64,000 nucleotides of DNA, from the NCBI GenBank assembly GCA_913775725.1, contig CAJYNG010000008.1:434001-498000 (forward strand), written 5' to 3'. The notes under the pieces are model-generated. The model saw only the letters and a list, made by a program, of their open reading frames with translations, was not told the origin of the DNA and ran no database searches. A program made the position numbers and the translations under genes. Within the stretch, counting starts at the first letter, position 1. The number at the start of each line of letters is the position of its first letter. Below are positions 50,638-59,061 of the stretch, one piece after another. The stretch comes from an uncultured Stenotrophomonas sp. (GTDB lineage Bacteria > Pseudomonadota > Gammaproteobacteria > Xanthomonadales > Xanthomonadaceae).

Positions 50638-51893
50638 ACTCGATGATTCCTTCGGTCGCGTTGCCACGCCCCGGCGCCTTGGATGCTTTCCTGCGCCGCC
50701 GCCTGCTGGCACAGCTTGCCCCCCTGCGTGCTGGCCACCTGTGCGTGCGCGATGCCCTTGGCGAGGTCCGGCTGGGCGATGCCCGCGGCGAACTGCATGT
50801 CACCGTCACCATCGATGACCCGGCGTTCTATCGCAAAGTTGCTGCGCAAGGCAGTGTGGGCGCAGGTGAAAGCTACATCCAGGGCGAGTGGCACTGCGAT
50901 GATCTGGTGGCGCTGATCCGGCTGCTGGTGCGCAATCGCGACCTGCTGGACGGCATGGAGCGTGGCCCGGCCCGTGTGGGAGGCTGGCTGTTGCGGGGCT
51001 GGAACCGCCTGCGCCGCAACAGCCGTGAAGGCAGCCGTCGCAACATTGCCGCGCACTATGATCTGGGCAACGATTTCTTTGCCCTGTTCCTGTCGCCGGA
51101 CCTGATGTACTCGTCGGCGCTGTTCACCGGCGAATCCGAGTCATTGGAATCCGCTTCGCGGCGAAAGCTGGACCGTATCTGCCAGCAGCTGCAGCTCAAG
51201 CCGGGCGACCGCGTGGTGGAAATCGGCACCGGCTGGGGTGGTTTCGCGGCACATGCCGCCCAGTACTACGGCTGCCACGTCACCACCACCACCATCTCTG
51301 CCGAGCAGCATGCGCTGGCCACCCAGCGCGTGCGGGACGCAGGGCTGCAGGACCAGGTCACCCTGCTGAAGCAGGACTACCGCGACCTGCAGGGCCAGTT
51401 CGACAAGCTGGTATCGATCGAGATGATCGAGGCCATCGGCGCCGAATATCTCGACACCTACATGGCGACGCTGCAGCGCCTGCTCAAATCCGACGGTGTT
51501 GCACTGCTGCAGGCCATTACCATCGAGGACCATCGCTACGAACAGGCCCGGCGCAGCGTCGACTACATCAAACGCTATGTGTTCCCGGGCAGCTTCATCC
51601 CGTCGATCAACGCGATCATGGCCGCCAAGACGCGCTCCAGCGACCTGCAGCTGATCGCCCAGCAGGACTTCGGCCACTCCTACGCACTGACCCTGCGCGC
51701 CTGGCGCCAACGTTTCCTGACCCAGCTGCCTGCAGTGCAGGCGCAGGGCTTTGATGCGCGCTTCTGTCGGCTGTGGGAATTCTATCTGGCCTATTGCGAA
51801 GGCGGCTTCCTGGAGCGCTCGATCGGTGTCTCGCATCTGCTGCTGGCCCGGCCGGACCACCGGCCCGTCGTCGCTGCGGCCGACAGCCGCTGA
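50634..51893 (+). CDS. CFA-synthase-like SAM methyltransferase, first copy
   Basis: The 419-residue protein has the N-terminal lipid-binding domain and C-terminal SAM-dependent methyltransferase domain of cyclopropane fatty acid synthases. Motif I is VVEIGTGWGGFAAHAA near 194, and IAAHYDLGNDFFALFL near 140 is the family signature. It methylates double bonds of membrane lipids. In the ChrR regulon such an enzyme could be the methylase of furan fatty acid synthesis rather than a true cyclopropane synthase. Confidence 0.87.
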   Translation: MNSMIPSVALPRPGALDAFLRRRLLAQLAPLRAGHLCVRDALGEVRLGDARGELHVTVTIDDPAFYRKVAAQGSVGAGESYIQGEWHCDDLVALIRLLVRNRDLLDGMERGPARVGGWLLRGWNRLRRNSREGSRRNIAAHYDLGNDFFALFLSPDLMYSSALFTGESESLESASRRKLDRICQQLQLKPGDRVVEIGTGWGGFAAHAAQYYGCHVTTTTISAEQHALATQRVRDAGLQDQVTLLKQDYRDLQGQFDKLVSIEMIEAIGAEYLDTYMATLQRLLKSDGVALLQAITIEDHRYEQARRSVDYIKRYVFPGSFIPSINAIMAAKTRSSDLQLIAQQDFGHSYALTLRAWRQRFLTQLPAVQAQGFDARFCRLWEFYLAYCEGGFLERSIGVSHLLLARPDHRPVVAAADSR

Positions 51894-51894
51894 C

Positions 51895-52440
51895 ATGCGC
51901 CGGTTCTGGGCCAATCTGCTTGGCAACCAATTGGTCTGGCTGTGTGCCGTGGCCGGCGCGGGGCGCGGCTGGCAGTGGCCGGCGCTGCTGGCAGCGACGA
52001 TCTATATCGGCAGCCAGTTGCTGACCTCGCCGCAGCCCCGGCTGGATCTCCGGCTGTTGATGGTGGCAGTGGCCTGCGCATGGCTGGTGGACGCCAGTGC
52101 CGCCGCCAGCGGTACGGTGCGCTACGCGGCCGCCCCACTGGGTTGGGTACCGCCGCCCTGGATCATGGCGTTGTGGGCGGCGTTCGCGATGACGCTGACC
52201 ACGTCGATGCGCTTCCTGCAGCGCCACCCGGCACTACCGGCCCTGTTCGGCCTGTTGCTGGCACCTCTGGCCTATGTCTCTGCCGCACGTGGATTCGATG
52301 CAGTGCGGTTCGCAGATCCAGCATGGCCAGGACTCCTCGTTCTGGGCGCGGGCTGGAGCATTGCGCTTTCCCTGCTGTGCCACACCGCCGGTCGCGGCAT
52401 GCACACCCCGCAGCCGCCCTTGGCAGGAGCGTCGTCGTGA
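51895..52440 (+). CDS. DUF2878 integral membrane protein
   Basis: The 181-residue protein has about six membrane helices, with LLGNQLVWLCAVAGAG near the start as in DUF2878. It lies one base after the methyltransferase gene and its stop overlaps the next start. The function is unknown, but the family keeps company with these lipid genes. Confidence 0.78.
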   Translation: MRRFWANLLGNQLVWLCAVAGAGRGWQWPALLAATIYIGSQLLTSPQPRLDLRLLMVAVACAWLVDASAAASGTVRYAAAPLGWVPPPWIMALWAAFAMTLTTSMRFLQRHPALPALFGLLLAPLAYVSAARGFDAVRFADPAWPGLLVLGAGWSIALSLLCHTAGRGMHTPQPPLAGASS

Positions 52441-53222
52441 TCAATCTGATGTGGGTCCTGCTATACGCCGTGCTGGTGATGAGCTGGGGCTGGGCCTGGC
52501 AGCGCCGCCACCACAACATCGGCGTGGTCGATGTGCTCTGGGCCAAGGGCCTGGGCGCCTCGACCCTGTTGCTGGCGCTGCTCGGCGACGGTGCGGTGGT
52601 GCCGCGGGTTGCGCTGGGCGTGCTGGGGGGACTGTGGGGCAGCCGCCTGGCCCTGCATCTGTGGCACCGGGTCCGTCACGAACAGGAGGACGGACGCTAC
52701 CGCTACCTGCGCGAGTATTGGCACGGGCATCAGGGCCGGATCTTCGGCTTCTTCATGGCGCAGGCGCTGCTGATCGTTCTGTTTGCCCTGCCTTTTGTGT
52801 CAGTAGCTGCCAACCCTCGGGCCGACCTGACCTTGTGGGTGGTGGCTGCAGCGCTGGTCTGGCTGCTGAGCGTCGGCGGCGAGACCCTGGCCGACCGCCA
52901 GTTGGCCCGCTTCCGCGCCATTCCAGCGAACAAGGGCCGCACCTGCCGCGATGGGCTCTGGCGTTTCTCCCGCCACCCCAACTACTTCTTCGAGTGGCTG
53001 CACTGGTTCAGCTACGTCCTGCTCGCGGTCGGCTCGCCACTGTGGTGGCTGGCCTGGGCCGGCCCGCTGCTGATGTACGTGTTCCTGCGCTACCTCAGCG
53101 GCATTCCGTTCACCGAGAAGCAGGCGCTGCGCAGCCGTGGCGACGACTACCGCGCTTACCAGCGCAGTACATCGATGTTCTTTCCCTGGTTCCCCCGTTC
53201 TTCCAAGGAGCATTCCGCATGA
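52437..53222 (+). CDS. DUF1295 steroid 5-alpha-reductase-like membrane protein
   Basis: From the GTG at 52437 the 261-residue protein has about seven membrane helices and the conserved FSRHPNYFFEWLHW near 176-189, typical of DUF1295 and related reductases or methyltransferases of lipids. The GTG overlaps the preceding stop by four bases. It probably reduces or modifies an unsaturated membrane lipid. Confidence 0.85.
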   Translation: MINLMWVLLYAVLVMSWGWAWQRRHHNIGVVDVLWAKGLGASTLLLALLGDGAVVPRVALGVLGGLWGSRLALHLWHRVRHEQEDGRYRYLREYWHGHQGRIFGFFMAQALLIVLFALPFVSVAANPRADLTLWVVAAALVWLLSVGGETLADRQLARFRAIPANKGRTCRDGLWRFSRHPNYFFEWLHWFSYVLLAVGSPLWWLAWAGPLLMYVFLRYLSGIPFTEKQALRSRGDDYRAYQRSTSMFFPWFPRSSKEHSA

Positions 53223-54292
53223 GCGCGATCCCGTCACTGAATCCGGCCGAAGATGCGGAAACCGGGCTGATTGCCTGGGCCGAACGTGGGCTGGTTCCCG
53301 ATGCGGCGCTGCGCGCGGGTATCCGCCGCCTGTGCGCTCAACGCCTGCATGAGGAAGGCGAAGGCGGCATCGAAGGCCAATCCGCACGCTTCAACCAGCG
53401 CATCGCCGAGCTGGCCGACAGCCCACTCGCGCTGCATACCGACGCGGCCAACCGCCAGCACTACGAAGTGCCGGCAGCCTTCTTCCAGGCCTGCCTGGGC
53501 AAGCGGCTGAAGTACAGCAGCTGCTACTACCCCACCGGGCGCGAAACGCTGGACCAGGCGGAGGACGCCATGCTGGAACTGTACGGCAAGCGCGCCGGAT
53601 TGGCCGATGGCCAGCAGATTCTTGAGCTGGGCTGCGGCTGGGGCTCACTGACCCTGTGGATGGCCGAACGCTATCCGCAGGCGCATATCACCGCCGTCTC
53701 CAACTCGCACAGCCAACGCCAGCACATCATGGCGCAGTGCCAGGCGCGCGGCCTGGGCAACGTCGAGGTGCTGACCCGTGACGTCAACCAGCTTGACCTG
53801 CCAACAGCGCTGTTCGACCGTTGCGTCTCGGTGGAGATGTTCGAGCACGTACGCAACTACGAGCGCCTGCTGGCAGGCATCGCACGATGGCTGAAACCGG
53901 ATGGCGCACTGTTCGTGCACATCTTCGCCCATCGCACACTGATGTATCCGTTCGAGACAGACGGCGGTGACAACTGGATGGGTCGCCACTTCTTCACCGG
54001 TGGACTGATGCCGGCCGCCGACACGCTGCTGCATTTCCAGCGCGACCTGCGCCTGGACCAGCGCTGGCTGCTGGACGGCAGCCACTACCAGCGCACGGCC
54101 GACCACTGGCTGGCCAACCAGGATGCAGCCCGCGAGCAGGTGATGCCGGTGTTGATCGCCACCTACGGCCAGGCTGCAGCGAAGATCTGGTGGCAGCGCT
54201 GGCGGATGTTCTGGATGGCATGCGCCGAGCTGTTCGGCTACGACGACGGCCAGCAGTGGCTGGTGGCCCACTATCTGTTCCGCCCCCGCTGA
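53219..54292 (+). CDS. CFA-synthase-like SAM methyltransferase, second copy
   Basis: The 357-residue protein has HYEVPAAFFQACLGKRLKYS near 81 and SAM motif I ILELGCGWGSL near 134. It lacks the longer N-terminal domain of the first copy and belongs to another branch of the family. Two such methyltransferases in one operon suggest different lipid substrates or successive steps. The start overlaps the previous stop (ATGA). Confidence 0.85.
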   Translation: MSAIPSLNPAEDAETGLIAWAERGLVPDAALRAGIRRLCAQRLHEEGEGGIEGQSARFNQRIAELADSPLALHTDAANRQHYEVPAAFFQACLGKRLKYSSCYYPTGRETLDQAEDAMLELYGKRAGLADGQQILELGCGWGSLTLWMAERYPQAHITAVSNSHSQRQHIMAQCQARGLGNVEVLTRDVNQLDLPTALFDRCVSVEMFEHVRNYERLLAGIARWLKPDGALFVHIFAHRTLMYPFETDGGDNWMGRHFFTGGLMPAADTLLHFQRDLRLDQRWLLDGSHYQRTADHWLANQDAAREQVMPVLIATYGQAAAKIWWQRWRMFWMACAELFGYDDGQQWLVAHYLFRPR

Positions 54293-54300
54293 GGTGCTCC

Positions 54301-54834
54301 ATGCGCATGCTTCCGCTGCTTCCTCTGATCGCGGTCGGCCTGTTCGGTTCCGGCTGCAGCTCCAGCGACACTCGCCCGCTGCCGCGTCCATCGTCGGTGG
54401 ATGTGCCGCGTTTCATGGGCGACTGGTACGTGATCGCGCATATTCCATCGCGCCCTGAACGCGAGGCCTTCGACGCCATGGAGAGCTATGCACTGCGCCC
54501 CGATGGGCGCATCCAGACCACCTTCACCTACCGCAACGGCAGCTTCGATGCGCCACAGAAGTCGATGCACCCCATCGGCCGTGTCGAGAAGGAAGGCAAT
54601 GGCACGGTCTGGGGCATGCAGTTCATCTGGCCGATCCAGGCTGAGTACGTGATCGCCTGGCTCGACGAAAGCTACCGACAGACCATCGTGGCGCGAAGCA
54701 AGCGCGATTACGTCTGGTACATGGCCCGCACCCCGCAGGTGTCGGACAGTGAATACCAGCAGGCGGTGCAACGCATTGCCGCGATGGGCTATGACACCCG
54801 GAAGCTGAGACGCGTGCCGCAGTCGGTGCGATGA
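54301..54834 (+). CDS. outer-membrane lipocalin (Blc-like lipoprotein)
   Basis: The 177-residue protein has a lipobox GSGC (Cys19) and the lipocalin signature GDWYVIAHIP near residue 40, then the beta-barrel with MHPIGRVEKEGNGTVWGMQF. Bacterial lipocalins bind lysophospholipids and damaged lipids. It ends the operon, eight bases after the second methyltransferase. Confidence 0.87.
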   Translation: MRMLPLLPLIAVGLFGSGCSSSDTRPLPRPSSVDVPRFMGDWYVIAHIPSRPEREAFDAMESYALRPDGRIQTTFTYRNGSFDAPQKSMHPIGRVEKEGNGTVWGMQFIWPIQAEYVIAWLDESYRQTIVARSKRDYVWYMARTPQVSDSEYQQAVQRIAAMGYDTRKLRRVPQSVR

Positions 54835-54943
54835 TGCCCTCGCCAGAAGCCGGCGAATGCAGGCGACACTGCGCGCCAACCTGACGTCGCGCACCCACGA
54901 TGTTGGTGCCTCGTCGAGCGTCCTGGGCGTGCTGCACCGGAAG

Positions 54944-56158
54944 TCAGGCAGACCGGATGGCCTGCACGGGCATGATCGCGGACGCCCTCAATGCAGGTGC
55001 AAGCACCGCCACCTGCCCCAGCAGCCACAGCGCCAGCGCACTGATCGGCAGGTACGCCAGTGGAAGCCGTGGCAGTTCGTAGAACCCCATCAGGCCGAGG
55101 TTGAATGCATAGGCCAGCAGCGCACCAACGACGACACCCAGGCTCACGACCAGGAAGTTCTCCAGCTGGAAGTAGTGCAGGATGTCGCGGCGGGTTGCGC
55201 CCAGTGCGCGGCGGATGCCGATCTGTCTGCGCCGCTGCTCTACCCAGTAGCTGGCCAGGCCGACAATGCCCAGCGCGGTGGCTCCCAGCAGCGCGACGAT
55301 CACGCCCGCCAGCAGCGCCATCATCAACCTGGCGCCATGGAAATAGTCCGCGCGCAGCTCGGCGACGGTACGGCTGGCGGCCTGGTCGAATACCACGTCG
55401 GGCGCCACTGCTGCCACCGCCCGTTGTGCGTCGGCCATCACCCGGGGCAGCGCTCCGGGCGCGGCCCGCACCAGGTAGCGTCCCGCCAACTGCGGACCCG
55501 GCTTGGCCGGCATCAGCACGGACCAGTCATTCCCCAGCGCCTCCCCTCCACCGGGTTGTGATACGGCCAGGTGCTCGACCACGCCGATAACGGTGAAGCG
55601 GCTGTCCATCGACCGCAGGCTGCGCCCGACTGCCGGCTCACCGGGCCAGTAGCGCTCCGCCAGCTGCCGCGTTACCAGGATCGGCGCATTGGCGGGCACG
55701 TACTGTCCGATCGATGCGTACTCGGCGACGTCCGGCAAGCGCCCGGACAGCAGCTTCAGATCCAGCGCCCGGATCGCCGCCGCGTCACCCAGGTAGAAAT
55801 CGAGGACCCCACCGAAGAACTTGCCGCTCTCATCGGTATGGACGCCCGCGCGGACACCCGGTTCACCGAACGGAACGGCGCTGATGATGCCGACCGACGT
55901 TACGCCCGGAATCGCCTGCAGTGCGCCGGTCACCCGGGCATTGAGATCGGCGGCCTGGGCGGCGTCGAATCCGGAGAGCTGCACGATGCCCAGCGACGAC
56001 TCGGCGATGCCACTGTCCAGGTTCAGTGCACGCCCCTTCTCCGTGAGCATGAAGATGGCATTGCACAGCACGGCGCAGGCCAGCGCGATCTCCATTGCGA
56101 TCAACAGGGTGGCCAGCCGGTGCTTGCGCAGCGCTGCGATGATCAGTCCGGTTTGCAT
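54944..56158 (-). CDS. ABC transporter permease, FtsX/MacB type (second of pair)
   Basis: From the ATG at 56158 the 404-residue protein has one N-terminal helix (about 17-38), a large periplasmic domain and three C-terminal helices (from about 285) with YWVEQRRRQIGIRRALGATR, the MacB/FtsX permease signature. It lies 11 bases after the other permease gene. No ATPase gene accompanies the pair in this window. Confidence 0.8.
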   Translation of the reverse strand: MQTGLIIAALRKHRLATLLIAMEIALACAVLCNAIFMLTEKGRALNLDSGIAESSLGIVQLSGFDAAQAADLNARVTGALQAIPGVTSVGIISAVPFGEPGVRAGVHTDESGKFFGGVLDFYLGDAAAIRALDLKLLSGRLPDVAEYASIGQYVPANAPILVTRQLAERYWPGEPAVGRSLRSMDSRFTVIGVVEHLAVSQPGGGEALGNDWSVLMPAKPGPQLAGRYLVRAAPGALPRVMADAQRAVAAVAPDVVFDQAASRTVAELRADYFHGARLMMALLAGVIVALLGATALGIVGLASYWVEQRRRQIGIRRALGATRRDILHYFQLENFLVVSLGVVVGALLAYAFNLGLMGFYELPRLPLAYLPISALALWLLGQVAVLAPALRASAIMPVQAIRSA

Positions 56159-56169
56159 GATCGTTTCCT

Positions 56170-57489
56170 TTACAGCAGCTTGAGCTGCGCCACAGGCTGG
56201 ATCGAACTGGCGCGATAGGCGGGAATCGCGCCTGCCGCCAGGCTGGCCAACAGGGAAAGGCCAAAGATGGCCATGAACATGGTCAGGTCCAGATGCATCA
56301 GGTCCGCGTAGGCAACCGGCTGGGCACGGATCACCCACAGACCCAGCAGGGTCAGCAGCAGCCCGCCCACCCCTCCGGCGACACCGATCAGCCCGGCTTC
56401 CAGCATGCATTGTGTGAATACCGCACGCCGACTGGCACCCAGCGCGCGCCGCAGGCCGATTTCTCCGCCGTGGCGCAGGAAGCGCGCCAGCAGCAGCCCG
56501 ACAACATTGGCCAGGCAGACCACCAGGAACGCAAAGGACAGCACCGTCTGCACCTTCACGTCACTTGGCACCACCTGGTTGAAGTCCAGCCACTCCATCA
56601 ACGAACGAAGCCGGGTGTTGTCCGCGTGCCGGATGCGCCCCAGGCGCTGTTGTTCGCCCGCGTAGTTGGAGAGGTAGCGACGATAGCTGGCCACCTTCTC
56701 CGGGCTGCCGAGCTCCACCCAGACCGCGACCGCCACGCAGGGCGAGTTCTGCAGTACCCCAGGGGTCTCGGGCATCGCCCAGCAGGTAAAGGGCTGGAAG
56801 TCGCCCTCGTTGATATCCAGGCTGGTCGACATCGGCAGATAGATGTCATCGGCCGCGGCGTAGAAGCTTGATGTCTCGCCACCCGAGAACCGCCCTCCCC
56901 TGATCTTGTAGAACAAAGGAGAGGGCCGCCAGTGATCCAGCACGCCGATGACCTGCACATGGGTGTCCTTGACCCGAAGGGTCTGTCCGACACTGTCTCG
57001 GCCCCCGAACAGGCGCTGGTTCAACCGGGCCGAGATGACCGCGACGCGGCCGCGACGCTGGTCATCCTCAGCCGTCCAGGCGCGGCCATACTGAAAGGGC
57101 ACCTCGAACATGGGGAAGAAGTCCGCCGTGGTCGAGATCGAAGATCCCATCAGCGGCGCCATCCCGGCCAGATCCGAACGGAGCTTCACCGGATTGACCA
57201 CCACCATGGTCTGGCGGTCCGCCTGGCCGGATGACCAGAGATCGTGCGCGGCCCGATAGTCGAGCACGTCGTGCGGTTCGCGCCCTTTCGATCCGGGATC
57301 GACATCCACCTGCGGGTAGAAGATTCGATCGCTCCGGCCGGGCAGCGGATCTCCGGAAAGCAGGTGGGTGACAGTCAGCGTGGTCATGCTGGCGCCGATT
57401 CCCACGGCAACCGCCAGCACCATCAATGCGGTAATGATCGTATTGCGCCTGGCGTTGTGCAGCGCCAGCTTCAGGTAATAGCCCATCAT
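56170..57489 (-). CDS. ABC transporter permease, FtsX/MacB type (first of pair)
   Basis: The 439-residue protein has one N-terminal helix (about 18-42), a periplasmic domain and C-terminal helices from about 305, with FLRHGGEIGLRRALGASRR as permease signature. Paired permeases of this kind work with a LolD/MacB-like ATPase to move lipids, peptides or drugs mechanically. The ATPase gene is not adjacent upstream (a divergent GNAT gene follows). Confidence 0.82.
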   Translation of the reverse strand: MMGYYLKLALHNARRNTIITALMVLAVAVGIGASMTTLTVTHLLSGDPLPGRSDRIFYPQVDVDPGSKGREPHDVLDYRAAHDLWSSGQADRQTMVVVNPVKLRSDLAGMAPLMGSSISTTADFFPMFEVPFQYGRAWTAEDDQRRGRVAVISARLNQRLFGGRDSVGQTLRVKDTHVQVIGVLDHWRPSPLFYKIRGGRFSGGETSSFYAAADDIYLPMSTSLDINEGDFQPFTCWAMPETPGVLQNSPCVAVAVWVELGSPEKVASYRRYLSNYAGEQQRLGRIRHADNTRLRSLMEWLDFNQVVPSDVKVQTVLSFAFLVVCLANVVGLLLARFLRHGGEIGLRRALGASRRAVFTQCMLEAGLIGVAGGVGGLLLTLLGLWVIRAQPVAYADLMHLDLTMFMAIFGLSLLASLAAGAIPAYRASSIQPVAQLKLL

Positions 57490-57575
57490 GGAAGGTGCAT
57501 CCCCCTGCGTTCGCCATGCTCCATGCAGATACGATGCAGGGGGTGCCAGAAAGGTTTAAACGGATGAGGCGGACG

Positions 57576-58094
57576 ATGAGCGAACACCCCGACAAGACAG
57601 ACGCGCAGGCATGGGAAGGCCTTGCGATTCGCCCCTTGTACCCCGATGACCTGGATCTGATCTGCGCCCACCGCGAAGCGATGTTCCGCGAGAGTGGTCG
57701 CCCCGCGGACGTGCTGAAGCAGATGGCCGGCCCTTTCCGTGCCTGGCTCGCGCCGCGCCTGGCCTCCGGCGACTATTTCGGATTTGCCCTCACGGACCAG
57801 GGGCGCGCCATCGCGGGCATCGGCCTGATGCTGATCGACTGGCCGCCGCACCCTGCCCACCCCCTGCAGGACAAGCGCGGCTACGTGCTCAACGTCTATG
57901 TGGACCCCGGCTATCGGCGCAGGGGCGTCGCCCGCAGGTTGATGCAACTGGCCGATGACGCGTTCGCCGAACGGAAGGTGAGCTACACAATCCTGCATGC
58001 CACTGCCCAGGCGACTCCGCTGTATGCCGAGTTGGGCTGGGTGGCAACCAGTGAGATGGCGCGTGCACTGCACAGGAATGGCCACCGTCCATGA
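57576..58094 (+). CDS. GNAT-family N-acetyltransferase
   Basis: From the ATG at 57576, preceded by GAGG, the 172-residue protein has the GNAT core: YVLNVYVDPGYRRRGVARRL with the acetyl-CoA-binding RRxGxA and the C-terminal LYAELGWVATSEMARAL. The substrate cannot be read from the sequence. The ATG at 57564 is an alternative. Confidence 0.82.
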   Translation: MSEHPDKTDAQAWEGLAIRPLYPDDLDLICAHREAMFRESGRPADVLKQMAGPFRAWLAPRLASGDYFGFALTDQGRAIAGIGLMLIDWPPHPAHPLQDKRGYVLNVYVDPGYRRRGVARRLMQLADDAFAERKVSYTILHATAQATPLYAELGWVATSEMARALHRNGHRP

Positions 58095-58434
58095 GGCGCT
58101 CCGCCCGACATGACGCGTCACGCTAGTACGCCTCACTTCCATGCAAAAGCCATCGGCTCGCATGGAACATGCGCCTCACCACGCAAGTACGTTTCGTTGT
58201 GAGACAACGCATCCTTGTTTGCCCGCTCATCCAGAAGCAGGGCGCCTACGCGCTGCCCGCGAATCGCTTGCTGCTGGCCTGGCGATCCATCATTTCAATC
58301 AATCGGCGCTAATCGATGGTCACAATCCATCGATTCTTAGGAATAATCGCAAAAAACCTGCAGATTCGATGATCAGCAGGGCGCCAGCGCCAGAATGATC
58401 GCCACGCCCCCGGGCGCCGATCACCTCCCCGCGC
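58095..58434. other. intergenic region upstream of two-component genes
   Basis: The 340 bases contain no gene. They hold the palindrome TGACGCGTCA at 58111-58120, the inverted repeat at 58311-58335 and an AT-rich stretch at 58320-58360 where the promoter of the response regulator gene is expected. Confidence 0.5.
58311..58335 (+). promoter_or_regulatory. inverted repeat, candidate operator
   Basis: AATCGATGG and CCATCGATT form a perfect 9-bp inverted repeat with a 7-base spacer, 100 bases upstream of the regulator ATG. It may be a binding site for the regulator itself. Confidence 0.45.
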
Positions 58435-59061
58435 ATGAAAGGACATCCCGCACCGCGCCGACTGCGCCTGGCGCTTCTGGACGACCATGAGATCGTCCGT
58501 CGTGGCACCGGCCTGCACCTGTCACAGGACGCCCGCTTCAGGATCATCGCCAGCCATGGGCACAGCGATGCCTTCATCCAGACGCTGCAACAGACGCGGG
58601 TGGATGTCGCCGTCATCGATCTGACGCTGGCGCGTGGCGACCGCAGCAGCGCAGAGCTGATCCCCCTGCTGCGCGCGGCATTCCCGGAGACGCCGCTGCT
58701 CGCCTTCGCCACCCTCTCCCCCTGCACCCGTCTCCACCACCTGCTCATGGCCGGCATCAGTGGCGTCGTCAGCAAAGCCGAGCCCCTTCCCATGCTGTCC
58801 GAAGCGATCATCCGTGTTTCACAGGGGCTGGAGCGGCTGCCGCCCGACTACACCATTCCGGCGGACTACAGTGAGCTCAGCCGCAACGAGCGTGAAGTAC
58901 TGGACCTGCTGCTGACTGGCCTGACCGTCTCCGAGATCGCGCGGCACCGCCACCGCAGCGTCAAGACTGTCAGCACGCAGAAGGTCGCCGTCCTGCGCAA
59001 ACTCGGGCTGCGCAACGATGCCGAAATCTATGCCATGCGGCGCCCGCAGGATGCCCCGTGA
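58435..59061 (+). CDS. LuxR-family response regulator (RcsB-like)
   Basis: The 208-residue protein has a receiver (Asp16/17 in LLDDHE, phospho-acceptor Asp62 in VAVIDLTLARG) and a LuxR helix-turn-helix (about 145-203, with LSRNEREVLDLLLTGLTVSEIA and KTVSTQKVAVLRKLG). The motif order resembles RcsB and BvgA/EvgA. It overlaps the kinase gene by four bases. The expected phosphate route is kinase, receiver, Hpt of the kinase, then this protein. Confidence 0.88.
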   Translation: MKGHPAPRRLRLALLDDHEIVRRGTGLHLSQDARFRIIASHGHSDAFIQTLQQTRVDVAVIDLTLARGDRSSAELIPLLRAAFPETPLLAFATLSPCTRLHHLLMAGISGVVSKAEPLPMLSEAIIRVSQGLERLPPDYTIPADYSELSRNEREVLDLLLTGLTVSEIARHRHRSVKTVSTQKVAVLRKLGLRNDAEIYAMRRPQDAP

